Source: a virus
DNA length: 64,000 bases
Reading direction: 5' to 3' (one strand)
IMG/VR virus record: IMGVR_UViG_3300010158_000028
Location: 62,001 to 126,000 of that record
Below are positions 50,162-59,816 of the stretch, in pieces. The notes under the pieces are model-generated. The model ran no database searches and was not told where the DNA came from. It worked only from the letters and a program-made list of their open reading frames with translations. Each line of letters starts with the position of its first letter. Position 1 is the stretch's first letter. The position numbers and the translations under genes are program-made.

Positions 50162-51055
50162 TTAAAATGTTATTGAACCAGAAGATGTAAATTTGTATAT
50201 TCTAAAACCACCAGTAACTGTGACTGTTGGTGATCCTGTATTTGCTGATGCTGCGTTATAATAATCTGGATATTTTAATACTACTACACCTGAACCGCCA
50301 CCGCCAGCACCTTCACCGTTTGCAGCACCACTTCCTCCGCTACCAGTATTTGCTGTTCCACTCGAACCGGCTGCTCCAAACCAACCGTTGTATCTAACAC
50401 CAGGTCCTCCACTAGAATAAGTAATACTAGATCCGGTGATACTATTTGAAATTCCAGCACCGCCAGAAACTGGGCCCGCACCACCAGTATAATTAGCTCC
50501 CACACCGCCAGCACCACCACCACCGCCACTACCACCAAAGTTGCCACTAACATATGTACCATTACCGCCATCATAACCTTGTCTTGTTGCTTCATCAATA
50601 TATGTTGATCCTGAATACACTCCTTTTCCGCCCACAGCTCCAGTTGTGCCACTAGTTAATCCACTAGCGCCGCCACCACCAGAGCCGCCAGAAGTGCCTG
50701 GAGTTCGTGATGGTGCACCTCCTCCACCTCCACCATACGATAATACAGAAATTCCAGAACCACTGATAGAAGTATTTGATCCGTTATTTCCTTGTTTATT
50801 AGTGCCACTAGCTATTGCAGCACCACCAGCACCTACTGTTATTGTAAAAGTATTACCATATGAAACTGAAGAAATTGTTGATGTTAAGTAACCACCAGCA
50901 CCACCGCCACCACCACTCTCAGAAGATGAAGAACCAGTAGCTCCTGATGCACCGCCCCCTACTGCAAGATATTCCATATTAAGTATAGCGGTAACTGGTG
51001 GAGGTTCATAAAAATTAAAATTACCTCTAATAGTTGTTCCACCTCTAATTATCAT
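50162..51055 (-). CDS. Glycine-rich adhesin-like protein 2
   Basis: A 297-residue paralogue of the previous gene: start MIIRGGTTIRGNFNFYEPPP, strand MEYLAVGGGAS, Gly-rich body (GGGGAGGVG, GGSGGGGGAGG) and the same closing ASANTGSPTVTVTGGFRIYK plus FTSSGSITF. Between the paralogues the two ends are conserved while the Gly-rich middle differs in length and inserts, as expected for receptor-contact loops under selection. RBS and ATG directly follow the 125-residue gene. Confidence 0.7.
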   Translation of the reverse strand: MIIRGGTTIRGNFNFYEPPPVTAILNMEYLAVGGGASGATGSSSSESGGGGGAGGYLTSTISSVSYGNTFTITVGAGGAAIASGTNKQGNNGSNTSISGSGISVLSYGGGGGGAPSRTPGTSGGSGGGGASGLTSGTTGAVGGKGVYSGSTYIDEATRQGYDGGNGTYVSGNFGGSGGGGGAGGVGANYTGGAGPVSGGAGISNSITGSSITYSSGGPGVRYNGWFGAAGSSGTANTGSGGSGAANGEGAGGGGSGVVVLKYPDYYNAASANTGSPTVTVTGGFRIYKFTSSGSITF

Positions 51056-51071
51056 TTATAGTCTCTCATTA

Positions 51072-51449
51072 TTATGTTGTAATTTCTAGAAGTTTCCAGT
51101 TAATAGTTTCTTCATCCCAATCATATAATTTACCATCTGTTGGATAAGGTATTGGTGATTCCCATAAGAATGTAGTTGAATTTAATGTCCAACTAGCAAA
51201 TGGTTTTGGTGGATAAAATACATCCAATTCACTATCATAAATGTAACCAATGCCTGCATAGTTACCACGCATAGCAGGTTTATCATCAGGTTCATTTGTG
51301 ATTGGATCATAGTGTATTCCACCTCTTGTGTTATAGGATGTTTGAATCCATAATGAAGGATTACCAAATAAACCGGTATCAATTACATCTTGTTCTACTA
51401 CTATTACTTGAGTAACAATACCACCTTCCACTTTTGCAAAATGACTCAT
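51072..51449 (-). CDS. Fibre-locus protein, 125 residues
   Basis: Begins MSHFAKVEGGIVTQVIVVEQ, with W-rich segments (PKPFASWTLNSTTFLWESP) and YDWDEETINWKLLE. This family is widely present in fibre loci of marine T4-like phages and looks like a beta-sandwich virion protein. No receptor or assembly role can be assigned. A GGAG ribosome site lies before the start. Confidence 0.6.
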   Translation of the reverse strand: MSHFAKVEGGIVTQVIVVEQDVIDTGLFGNPSLWIQTSYNTRGGIHYDPITNEPDDKPAMRGNYAGIGYIYDSELDVFYPPKPFASWTLNSTTFLWESPIPYPTDGKLYDWDEETINWKLLEITT

Positions 51450-51469
51450 ATTTTTTTCTCCTATTACTT

Positions 51470-51652
51470 TTATCCTGTAGAATAATTATTATATGTATCA
51501 CTAGGTGTTAAAATTGTTGGATCAGTGCTTGGATCAGATTCAATATATAATATTTTTACTGCACCAATATCATTTAAACTTGATATTAAATTGGCATATG
51601 AACCCTCAAATGTTATAACTTCAGAACATATATTGTAAGTTAAAGTAGCCAT
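51470..51652 (-). CDS. Small fibre-locus protein, 60 residues
   Basis: A 60-residue protein MATLTYNICSEVITFEGSYA with an acidic, Thr/Asp-rich end. It starts within one base of the upstream 353-residue gene's stop. It may be a partner or accessory of that fibre protein. Nothing further can be said. Confidence 0.5.
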   Translation of the reverse strand: MATLTYNICSEVITFEGSYANLISSLNDIGAVKILYIESDPSTDPTILTPSDTYNNYSTG

Positions 51653-51653
51653 A

Positions 51654-52715
51654 TTATGTAGCGTTCGTTTGTATAATTACACCATACTTGGTGCAGACAT
51701 TAAAGAATGTGTATGTATTATCATTAAGACTAACCGTGTCTCCAGTTGTTCCCATACCACCAGTTGTCCAATAAATTGGAACAACACCTGTAACATATTG
51801 TGTTGGATATCCTATTTGCTGCATACTATAAAATACTGGTGATACAACATATTTTGGATTACCTGATGCATCAATTGTATTTGTTCTACGACCAGTTCCC
51901 GTTTGAGCAATAGTTAATGTTGCTGCTGTGTTTGTACCTATATCATATATTGGATAATTAGTTCCACCATTTGGATTAGTTACATTACTAGTAAAAGCAG
52001 CTATACCCCAAGTGACTGCTGTGGAAGCAGTTGAGTATAATGTTGCTCCAGAAGTTGTATATGTAGTTAAAGCACTTGCTGATGTTCCTGCATAATGATT
52101 ATACATTACAAATGGTGCAGTACCATAAAATGTGTGAGCATTAGTCATTGACGATTCCCACAATCCAACCATTCCCACATTTTCACAAATTAATGTGCAA
52201 TGTCTTTGATTGGCAATAAGATAATAAGTTTGACTAGTAGAACCAAAACTTGAAGTTAAACCGTAAGTATCTCTAGTAGCTATGTTTGCAGCAGTAGAAT
52301 TAATATATAATCTAGGCGTTTCACCCGTAACAACTCCTACTGATGATGCATTTGAACCGGCAGTAACGGTAAAACCTGCATTAAACGATGTATTACTAGA
52401 ATAATTATATGGATTTAATGTAATATATTTTAATGCTGAACCAGAAAGACATGGTGCTGAAAAACAAAAGTTCCATGATGTTCCATCGGGTGCAGTAGTT
52501 TCACTAGATGTTGCAATTGTTGGTCGGTCTACAGAATGATTACTACCAACATAAGTCCATCCTGCAGCGGTTGAATCAAATATGACAGAAGATGATTGAG
52601 AAAATCCACTCAACAAACTTGTGCTTGGTGAAGAGTTGGTTATTAATCTTCCAATGTCTCTTAAATAAAACAATGGATTAACATAGGTTGATGGAGTTAC
52701 TAATTTTGCATACAT
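51654..52715 (-). CDS. Fibre-locus structural protein A (paralogue pair)
   Basis: A 353-residue protein of beta-rich composition. Blocks shared with the following paralogue: RDIGRLIT, PSTSLL, AGWTYVGSNH..DRPTI, CFSAPCLSGSALKY, LWESSMTNAH..YGTAPFV, GNPKYVV and IGYPTQYVTGV. The blocks suggest a globular virion head or tip domain. Cys residues in the CFSAPCLSG block may be metal or structural. Function unknown; T/S/A-rich loops are typical of fibre tips. Confidence 0.6.
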   Translation of the reverse strand: MYAKLVTPSTYVNPLFYLRDIGRLITNSSPSTSLLSGFSQSSSVIFDSTAAGWTYVGSNHSVDRPTIATSSETTAPDGTSWNFCFSAPCLSGSALKYITLNPYNYSSNTSFNAGFTVTAGSNASSVGVVTGETPRLYINSTAANIATRDTYGLTSSFGSTSQTYYLIANQRHCTLICENVGMVGLWESSMTNAHTFYGTAPFVMYNHYAGTSASALTTYTTSGATLYSTASTAVTWGIAAFTSNVTNPNGGTNYPIYDIGTNTAATLTIAQTGTGRRTNTIDASGNPKYVVSPVFYSMQQIGYPTQYVTGVVPIYWTTGGMGTTGDTVSLNDNTYTFFNVCTKYGVIIQTNAT

Positions 52716-52727
52716 ATTATTTTCCTG

Positions 52728-53780
52728 TTAACCTGCTACATTAACTATTAAACCAAATTTTGTAGATACGTCAATAAACGCATAATCTACTCCATTGACA
52801 CTAATAGTATCACCGGTACTTCCTATAGAAGGTTTAGTAAGATATACTGGCGTTACACCCGTAACATACTGTGTTGGATAACCTATTTTATCCATTGAAT
52901 AGAATATAGGTTGCACAACATATTTTGGATTTCCTCCCGAATCAATAGTGCCGCTTCTTAGTGTAGTAGAAGTTGTTGCTTGGACTAAATGAAACCCGGT
53001 TAAATTATTTGTTGCCAAATCATATACACCATAATTAGTTCCTGTATTTGGATCAGTTACATTAAATGTGTTAGCAAATAAAGCCCAATTACCACTAGCA
53101 GTATATACTGTAGGTGTGATTGCTGTTCCTATTGCAGAAATTGCAGAAATATTTCTATGTGTAAGTGATACGAAAGGTGCTGTGCCATAATAATTATGAG
53201 CATTAGTCATTGACGATTCCCATATAGCACCTAAACTATTTCCATCTAATAGAATTGTTAAATGCCTTGCACTTGCTATTATATAATAAACTGTACCAGC
53301 TGCACATGAAAAAGATAATGATGTGTTATTTGCATTTAGTCCTGAAGTGGAAATAGTTCCATTAGTATACAAACGAGCACTTTCATTTGTAACAACACCT
53401 AGAGATGATGCACTGCTTGCTCCAGTAAGACACCATCCATTTGGATAAGTACCAACACCTTGATTAAGACCGTAGTTATATACACTAAATATAGCATACT
53501 TCAATGCAGAACCAGAGAGGCATGGTGCTGAAAAACAAAGATTCCATTGAGCGCCATCACCAATTGTGCTACCATCTCCAATTGTTGGTCGATCTGCTGC
53601 ATGATTGCTACCAACATAAGTCCATCCTGCTGGTGTTGCATCATATACAACAGACGAAGCAACATTGAATGCCTGTAATAGACTTGTGCTTGGAGTAGCT
53701 GAAGTTATTAATCTTCCTATATCTCTCATTATTCCTGTAGAGAAAACATTAGAAGAACCAATTACTAATTTAGCAAACAT
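52728..53780 (-). CDS. Fibre-locus structural protein B (paralogue pair)
   Basis: A 350-residue paralogue of protein A, with the same blocks in the same order (RDIGRLIT, CFSAPCLSGSALKY, IWESSMTNAH, GNPKYVV, IGYPTQYVTGV). Regions between blocks diverge more than the blocks. This is a tandem duplication with 12 bases between the genes. A second copy could give an alternative tip or a hetero-oligomer. No enzyme motif seen. Confidence 0.6.
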   Translation of the reverse strand: MFAKLVIGSSNVFSTGIMRDIGRLITSATPSTSLLQAFNVASSVVYDATPAGWTYVGSNHAADRPTIGDGSTIGDGAQWNLCFSAPCLSGSALKYAIFSVYNYGLNQGVGTYPNGWCLTGASSASSLGVVTNESARLYTNGTISTSGLNANNTSLSFSCAAGTVYYIIASARHLTILLDGNSLGAIWESSMTNAHNYYGTAPFVSLTHRNISAISAIGTAITPTVYTASGNWALFANTFNVTDPNTGTNYGVYDLATNNLTGFHLVQATTSTTLRSGTIDSGGNPKYVVQPIFYSMDKIGYPTQYVTGVTPVYLTKPSIGSTGDTISVNGVDYAFIDVSTKFGLIVNVAG

Positions 53781-53782
53781 TT

Positions 53783-53998
53783 CTATAATCCTTCAGGTGT
53801 ATAAAACACATTAATTTTTTCATCAGTAAAACTTAAAATTTCATTAGATGGTGTAATAAAATATAAAATAAATTTAACAACCAAATAGTTAAAACTTATT
53901 GATTTTTCTTGCATTAAAGATTGCAATTCACTAATTTCTCCACTATATGTATAGATTATACAACCATTAAAATATTCTTTAATTTCGTCATTTGTCAT
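53783..53998 (-). CDS. Small fibre-locus protein, 71 residues
   Basis: A 71-residue protein starting MTNDEIKEYFNGCIIYTYSG, with an amphipathic helix and a beta-rich aromatic C-terminus (LSFTDEKINVFYTPEGL). Adjacent stop and start codons tie it to both neighbours. Unknown function. Confidence 0.5.
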   Translation of the reverse strand: MTNDEIKEYFNGCIIYTYSGEISELQSLMQEKSISFNYLVVKFILYFITPSNEILSFTDEKINVFYTPEGL

Positions 53999-53999
53999 T

Positions 54000-54479
54000 T
54001 TAATATCCCGAATAATATGTATAAGTAATTGCTATTTTTTGACCAGGTTGACCAATACCAACTTGCGTAATATCCCAAAATAAATAATTACCTGCAGAAA
54101 TTGATATAGATTGACTGACTGTATTAGATTGACCTAAATTATAGTAATAATTTTTTAATCCTGGTACTAAATTAACTGTAGCAACAGTAGAAGAAACATC
54201 ATAATCCGTTCCAGTTTTAAAAGTTAATATAATATTCTGATTTGTTGGTGTTGATGTTGTTGTAGCTTGAATAGTTGTTAATAATGCGGGACCTGCAAAT
54301 CTTAATCCATTTCCAACATTCAATGCTACTTTAGCTGTTCCTGATTGAGATGTGCTAACAGTTAAAGGTTTTGAACCAGCAATTAATTTTGAAGCATCAG
54401 CCGAACTAACACTAACAACATTATTAAAAATTTTTCCAATTGTTGTATCGATTAACACACTTCTCGTTCTTGTTGTCAT
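54000..54479 (-). CDS. Fibre-locus beta-rich protein, 159 residues
   Basis: Start at ATG 54479, overlapping the stop of the upstream fibre gene (TAATG) with GAGGT before it; the longer in-frame reading upstream lies within that gene. The product MTTRTRSVLIDTTIGKIFNN contains SADASKLIAGSKPLTVSTSQ and a likely beta-sandwich of Thr/Ser-rich strands, ending KIAITYTYYSGY. It is probably a virion or fibre-tip component; no family identified. Confidence 0.5.
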   Translation of the reverse strand: MTTRTRSVLIDTTIGKIFNNVVSVSSADASKLIAGSKPLTVSTSQSGTAKVALNVGNGLRFAGPALLTTIQATTTSTPTNQNIILTFKTGTDYDVSSTVATVNLVPGLKNYYYNLGQSNTVSQSISISAGNYLFWDITQVGIGQPGQKIAITYTYYSGY

Positions 54480-56338
54480 TATTGTAATACCTCTACAGTT
54501 TTTACATGAGCTACCCAACGAACATTTGAACTTGCTGCACCAGTGACGTAAATGTTTACTGTATCCGTTGTATTATTCGCTCTTGCATCTATTGACCAAG
54601 TTCCAATATCTCTATGAATAACTATTTCATATAATGATCCAGCATCAGATGCTATTCCAGAATTATTTATTGCAACACCCTTTAAATGAAATGCTGCATT
54701 TTGATTTGTAACATCTGTTCTTCTTCCAACTATATCTACAGTATAAAACATTGTAGAATTTGATGAAATTGATATTCTATTATTACCATCAATCAACAAC
54801 TCTGTTTCTGTAGCATTAGTTGTTGTTCCTCTTAATATATAATCTTTAACAATGCTGTCACCAGATGAAGAAAAGTTACCAGTAGTTAGTGTTAATCCAT
54901 TTGCAGTAGCAGTAAGTGTAGTATTTGAAAGTGTGATAGAATTGCCAGATGCTGTAGAACCAGAGTTTGTTCCAGAACCGGCAAATATAGTAGAAATTTC
55001 TATAGGTGCATTATTTCCAGGTGCAGATGTAAATGTTAATACTGATCCTGATATACTATATGTAGTTTTTGGTTGAAATAAACCACCAACAGAGACTAGT
55101 GTATAATTTATATTGGATGGTGTTGTGCTTAATGAATATACAGTTTGAGAACCACTTCCTGTAAAATTATCTACAGTTATTGATATTGGTGCTATTGTAT
55201 TTGCAACAGCAAAAGCAGCATTAGCATAAACACCTGCACTATTAGCTGCTTGATATGCACTATTGGCGTATGAACCAGAAGTTACTGATCTTTGGTCTGC
55301 AGTATTAGCTGCAGTAAATGCACCGTTAGCATATGATGATGCAGATGTTATGTTTGTATTCTGTTGTGCATTAACACCATAGAAATAACTATTAGATGTG
55401 TTTGCAAATGAATATGCACTATATGCATAAGTATTTACTGTATTGGCAAATGTAAATGCACCATTTGCATAACTTGATGCACTATTTGCAGCACTTCTTG
55501 CCCAAGAGTCTGGACTACCTGTATTTGCCTGTGCGTATGCACTATTAGCATAACTACCTGCACTGTTAGCTGCATCTCTTGCCCATGAATCAGTTGCAGA
55601 CCCGCCAGTATTTGCAGCTGCAAAAGCAGCGTTAGCATAAACACCTGCACTATTGGCAACTTGATACGCAGCATTAGTTTTATCAAATATGGATGAACCA
55701 TCAAATGTTATACTTTGTGGAGATGCATTTCCATTTGCAGTAATTGTAATACCATTAGTTGGTAAGAAATTAACTGTATCAAGACCTTGCGCTGTTAGGT
55801 ATGTTGTACCGTTTACTTTCCAGTATTTGAAAGTAGAATTTATTCCAACTTTAACAATACCTTGAGATAATGCATTTACATTAAAACCAGAATCAACATC
55901 AAATCTAAGAGCAGATACATTAGATACAACATTACTTACATTACCCGAAGTATCAATTAAACTTACAGTAAGGTTGTTTGTATTTGCAGCACTGTATTGA
56001 CGTGAACCATCACCAAACAATATATAATTATTAACTGTTGCAATATTTGAAGTTAAATTACCAGCAGTTAATAACCCATCAGATTTATTAAATGTTAATC
56101 TAGAATTGCCAGCAAAAATACCTGAATCATTAAATTGGATTTCTTTATTCAGTCCAGAAGGTTGTGTATTTGTAATTGAACCTAAAGTATTGGATGCAGT
56201 TTTATAATAGAGAATACCATCAGCATAATTGATTGTTAATTCGCCATTAGCAAGAGATGCTACAGTTGGGACGTTTCCTGTATTTCCAGAGGAACGTAAT
56301 GTAATTACTGTATTTGCTATTGCTGGTGGTCCTGACAT
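54479..56338 (-). CDS. Tail fibre-like protein with ANSA repeats, 619 residues
   Basis: The N-terminal 120 residues (TLRSSGNTGNVPTVASLANG, then ELTINYADGILYYKT) are the attachment module of marine phage fibres. A beta-rich section follows, then a repeat shaft (residues about 235-380: SAGVYANAAFAAAN and similar) and a C-terminal part VDNFTGSGSQTVYSLSTTP with a globular end LRGTTTNATETELLIDGNNR. No S74 chaperone. The shaft repeats are the same type as in the genes at 46291, 57039, 59362 and 60162. Confidence 0.75.
   Translation of the reverse strand: MSGPPAIANTVITLRSSGNTGNVPTVASLANGELTINYADGILYYKTASNTLGSITNTQPSGLNKEIQFNDSGIFAGNSRLTFNKSDGLLTAGNLTSNIATVNNYILFGDGSRQYSAANTNNLTVSLIDTSGNVSNVVSNVSALRFDVDSGFNVNALSQGIVKVGINSTFKYWKVNGTTYLTAQGLDTVNFLPTNGITITANGNASPQSITFDGSSIFDKTNAAYQVANSAGVYANAAFAAANTGGSATDSWARDAANSAGSYANSAYAQANTGSPDSWARSAANSASSYANGAFTFANTVNTYAYSAYSFANTSNSYFYGVNAQQNTNITSASSYANGAFTAANTADQRSVTSGSYANSAYQAANSAGVYANAAFAVANTIAPISITVDNFTGSGSQTVYSLSTTPSNINYTLVSVGGLFQPKTTYSISGSVLTFTSAPGNNAPIEISTIFAGSGTNSGSTASGNSITLSNTTLTATANGLTLTTGNFSSSGDSIVKDYILRGTTTNATETELLIDGNNRISISSNSTMFYTVDIVGRRTDVTNQNAAFHLKGVAINNSGIASDAGSLYEIVIHRDIGTWSIDARANNTTDTVNIYVTGAASSNVRWVAHVKTVEVLQ
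55207..55252. repeat. 46-base exact repeat shared by two fibre genes (copy 2)
   Basis: Identical to 48357-48402, in the 619-residue fibre gene, same reading frame. Confidence 0.8.
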
Positions 56339-57015
56339 TAAAACGAACCGCCCGGAGATTCAATTTTTAATTCTACATCATCGGTTAGTATATTATCAGT
56401 AGATTGCATCATACTTGTTGTCTTTTTTTTCTTTATATTAGGAATTGATTTTTCTAACTGTATAATATAATCGTTTTTAGTATTTAGTTGTTCTTCCAAA
56501 TCCTTTATTCTAGACTCAAGTTTGATTTTTTCAGTGTTTAATACAGATTCAAGATTGTTTTTTTGATTAGTTAAATTAGAAATTTCATCATTCTTTACTC
56601 TGATATCATTTTCTAATCTGGCTTTTTCCTGATATTGACCATTAACTTCATTTTGCAATCTATTCTTTTCATTATTTAAATTTGAAATCTGTTCATCTTT
56701 AGATTTAACAGTATTTTCTAAATTGGTTTTTTCTTCTAATAATTTATTTTTTTCATTGTTTAAATCCAATTCAATAGAAGATAACTTCTGATTTAATTTA
56801 TTTTCTAAATCAGTTTTCTCTTCTATTAATTTGGATATTTCAAGTTTTATGGTTTCATAGTCACCGACTTTCTTTTCATATGAGTCGGTGATTATCTTTA
56901 CATCTTCTTCTTGCAATGCCATTTTAGTCTGAAACAATAAATTCTGTTTCAATACGGCATTAAAATTATCAAATGTTACATCATTGTGTTTCTTTAAAAA
57001 ACGAGTTTCTGACAT
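56338..57015 (-). CDS. Coiled-coil protein in the fibre locus
   Basis: A 225-residue protein that is nearly all Leu/Lys/Glu/Asn coiled coil (residues 40-190: KLIEEKTDLENKLNQKL, repeated NLNNEKNRLQNEV-like units). The N-terminus MSETRFLKKHNDVTFDNFNA is conserved-looking, the C-terminus ends in SPGGSF, as in the neighbouring fibre protein (SGGSF). It may be a trimerising rod, a fibre bracket or an assembly chaperone. It lies between two fibre genes and overlaps the 619-residue gene by one base. Confidence 0.55.
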   Translation of the reverse strand: MSETRFLKKHNDVTFDNFNAVLKQNLLFQTKMALQEEDVKIITDSYEKKVGDYETIKLEISKLIEEKTDLENKLNQKLSSIELDLNNEKNKLLEEKTNLENTVKSKDEQISNLNNEKNRLQNEVNGQYQEKARLENDIRVKNDEISNLTNQKNNLESVLNTEKIKLESRIKDLEEQLNTKNDYIIQLEKSIPNIKKKKTTSMMQSTDNILTDDVELKIESPGGSF

Positions 57016-57038
57016 TATAAAATCCTTTCATGATATTT

Positions 57039-59300
57039 TTAGAATGATCCACCACTGACAGTTCTCAATCTACCAAAATATGGTACGCCAGTTGCATCAA
57101 CTTGTAATAAGTCACCATCAGTTGATGATGTTACTGCACTTAACGCACCAGTTGAAGATGATGTATCAGAAACAATAACACCTTTGATTGCAAATGATGA
57201 ATTACCAGTACCACCTCTAACAACACCTAGTGTACCAGAAATAAGTCTTGATGTATCTATTGCAATTTGTGTGTTACTTACACTCGAAACACGACCAAAA
57301 GCATCAGTGGTTACTACAGGTATATATGATGCAGAGCCATATGTTCCTGCACTACCAGTATTTGCTAGTGATATTAATTTACCCGTACCATTACCAACAA
57401 GTATTTGTCCTGCACTAAACGTATTAGCGCCAGTACCGCCTTCGGTTACTGCAATCGCAGCAGCAAGACCTGAAATTATACCACCAGTTAAGTTTGCACT
57501 GATTGTTGCAATTCTACTATTAGCAACATCAATTACGTTTGTATATGGATCTGGTACATAACTATCAAACAAGTAGTATTTGCTATCTGCAGCATGTCTG
57601 ACAAAACCAGTATGAAGATTTGCACTACCTGATTTATAGTGACCAACAAAACCAATATCAACCGAATCACTTACATCATTGTTTGCAGCAAGGAAAATCA
57701 TTGAATCGGTAATATTTAAGTTGGTTACATTAGATGTAAATGTATTACCACTTAATATCAAGTTACCAGTAACTGTTACATCACCAGAAATGGTACCACC
57801 AGAAGAATTGAACTTTGTATTTGCAACAGCAAAAGCAGCATTAGCATAAACACCAGCACTGTTGGCAGATTGAAATGCACCATTTGCATAACTAGATGAA
57901 CTATTTGCAATTCCGTATGATGATAATGCATTTACGGCGGCAGTATTTGCTTTTGTGTATGCACTGTTTGCATAATCACCGGCACTTACTGCTTTTTGAT
58001 CGGCAGTATTGGCAGCAACAAATGCACCGTTAGCATATGAAGATGCACTATTAGCACTAACAAAAGATGAATTGGCATATGAACCAGCACTTACTGCTTT
58101 TTGATCTGCTGTGTTAGCGGCAACAAAAGCACCGTTAGCATAACTTGATGCACTGTTAGCAGTAATAAACGCACCATTAGCATAACTTGATGCACTGTTG
58201 GCAGTTGTTCTTGCCGTATTGTCAATACCATAACCTTGGAAAGCAGTTAATTGAATTGTTGAATCTGGGAATACAATGTTTCCACTGTTAGCAGAATCAA
58301 ATCTCCATGTTCTAAATGTTGAGTTATCGGTACTTACAGATAAATTAACATAACCTTCGTAATTAGCTGCAAGAGTTGGACCAAAACCAGTAGGTAATGT
58401 TAATCTATTTCCACTATAACTACCGCCAGCAATTGCGTGGCCATTAACATCTAAATCACCACCTAACTTTGGAACTGAATCTCCTTCAACCGATGAGAGT
58501 TTTCCTGATGCTGTTGACTGTGCAGTATTTGCGGCAGAAAAAGCAGCATTAGCATAAACACTAGCACTGTTGGCAGATTGAAATGCACTATTAGCATATG
58601 AACTTGCGCTGTTAGCAAAACTTCTTGCAGAACTATCTACAGAACCCGCAGAAGCACTGTTAGCTAAAGCATACGCTGCATTAGCATGGAGATATGCACT
58701 GTTGGCATATGCACCAGAAGTTATTGCTTTTTGATCTGCAGTATTGGCAGCAACAAATGCACCATTAGCATAACTACTGGCACTATTGGCAGTATCTCTA
58801 GCATATGCATCGTTTGGTGTAAATGCAGTATTTCCAGCGGCAGTAATACGACCTTTGGCATCAACAACAAATGTTGCTACATTAGTTGAACCACCGTATG
58901 AACCTGCGGTAACACCAGTAGATGCTAATGTTATCGGAATTGCTTTGTCTGCAGAACCATTAACTGAAACATTACCAGTTGCATCACCGGTTAAACCAAT
59001 GTTTCTTGCATTTTGCCAAGTTGTTGCGGTTGTGGCATTACCATTCAATGTTGCAGTAATTATACCTGCACTAAAATCGCCATTAGTATCTCTTTTTACT
59101 AATTTTGATGCGGTATTTGCATCAGTTGCAGCATCAATAATATCTGTATAATACTTACCACCAACAGCAATTACTTGATTTCCAGCTAAACCAAGAAATA
59201 ATTTATTAGATGTATTTGAATAAGCAGGCTCAGCAACATTTAACGAAGCCGGTAAAGCTGTGCTTTCTGAAAATTTTAGTTGAATTACGGTATCTGACAT
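57039..59300 (-). CDS. Tail fibre protein, 753 residues
   Basis: The N-terminus MSDTVIQLKFSESTALPASL, then NVAEPAYSNTSNKLFLG, is the baseplate-proximal module typical of marine T4-like phage fibres. A repeat TGDATGNVSVNGSADKAI and VVDAKGRITAAG follow, then several ANSA/YANGAF shaft tracts between globular modules (DVTVTGNLILSGN, VTEGGTGANTFSAGQILVGN). It ends VSGGSF. A late promoter drives it. Confidence 0.8.
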   Translation of the reverse strand: MSDTVIQLKFSESTALPASLNVAEPAYSNTSNKLFLGLAGNQVIAVGGKYYTDIIDAATDANTASKLVKRDTNGDFSAGIITATLNGNATTATTWQNARNIGLTGDATGNVSVNGSADKAIPITLASTGVTAGSYGGSTNVATFVVDAKGRITAAGNTAFTPNDAYARDTANSASSYANGAFVAANTADQKAITSGAYANSAYLHANAAYALANSASAGSVDSSARSFANSASSYANSAFQSANSASVYANAAFSAANTAQSTASGKLSSVEGDSVPKLGGDLDVNGHAIAGGSYSGNRLTLPTGFGPTLAANYEGYVNLSVSTDNSTFRTWRFDSANSGNIVFPDSTIQLTAFQGYGIDNTARTTANSASSYANGAFITANSASSYANGAFVAANTADQKAVSAGSYANSSFVSANSASSYANGAFVAANTADQKAVSAGDYANSAYTKANTAAVNALSSYGIANSSSSYANGAFQSANSAGVYANAAFAVANTKFNSSGGTISGDVTVTGNLILSGNTFTSNVTNLNITDSMIFLAANNDVSDSVDIGFVGHYKSGSANLHTGFVRHAADSKYYLFDSYVPDPYTNVIDVANSRIATISANLTGGIISGLAAAIAVTEGGTGANTFSAGQILVGNGTGKLISLANTGSAGTYGSASYIPVVTTDAFGRVSSVSNTQIAIDTSRLISGTLGVVRGGTGNSSFAIKGVIVSDTSSSTGALSAVTSSTDGDLLQVDATGVPYFGRLRTVSGGSF

Positions 59301-59342
59301 ATTGTCCTCGTTTTTATTATTGTTGTTGCCGGAATCTCTATC

Positions 59343-59350
59343 TATTTATA
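59343..59350 (-). promoter_or_regulatory. Late promoter box TATAAATA before the 753-residue fibre
   Basis: Exact match, 42 bases before the ATG at 59300; the leader has GAGGA before the start. Confidence 0.75.
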
Positions 59351-59361
59351 AAAATCAAATA

Positions 59362-59814
59362 TTAAAAATTACCGCCTGTAATATTTTTGATATTTTGAAA
59401 TACTGTATTTGCTAATGCATAAGAACTATTGGCATAAGAACCTGCAGTAATTGATATCTGATATGAATTATTTGCCAAAATATATGCATTATCCGCTAAA
59501 GTGTATGCGGTATTTGCTCGAGCAAATGCGGAATTTGCGTTTAAAAATGCGGAATTTGCATATGATTCTGTTGCAACACCAGCAGCACCAGTAATAGATC
59601 CAATAGCAGTTGCTTTAAAACTTTGATTTACTGAGTCATATGTAATAGTGTCACCATCATGTATACCAGTAAGATTAAAACCTGTAATATCATTTATGGT
59701 AACAGTCTGTCTTGATCTAAAATTAGGATCAGCAATGAATGTTCTATTTGGAGATGTAATTGTTACTTTATTAACACCGCCAGTATTTTGAAACAATTTA
59801 GCATTTATGGCCAT
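59362..59814 (-). CDS. Short fibre-locus protein with ANSA repeats
   Basis: A 150-residue protein. Residues 1-75 (MAINAKLFQNTGGVNKVTIT, FIADPNFRSRQTVTINDITG) are a globular module; residues 76-140 are ANSA/ANTA repeats (SYANSAFLNANSAFARAN). It ends ITGGNF, similar to the GGSF ends nearby. It may be a short fibre or an adaptor that pairs with longer fibres through the common repeat. Confidence 0.6.
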   Translation of the reverse strand: MAINAKLFQNTGGVNKVTITSPNRTFIADPNFRSRQTVTINDITGFNLTGIHDGDTITYDSVNQSFKATAIGSITGAAGVATESYANSAFLNANSAFARANTAYTLADNAYILANNSYQISITAGSYANSSYALANTVFQNIKNITGGNF

Positions 59815-59816
59815 AA

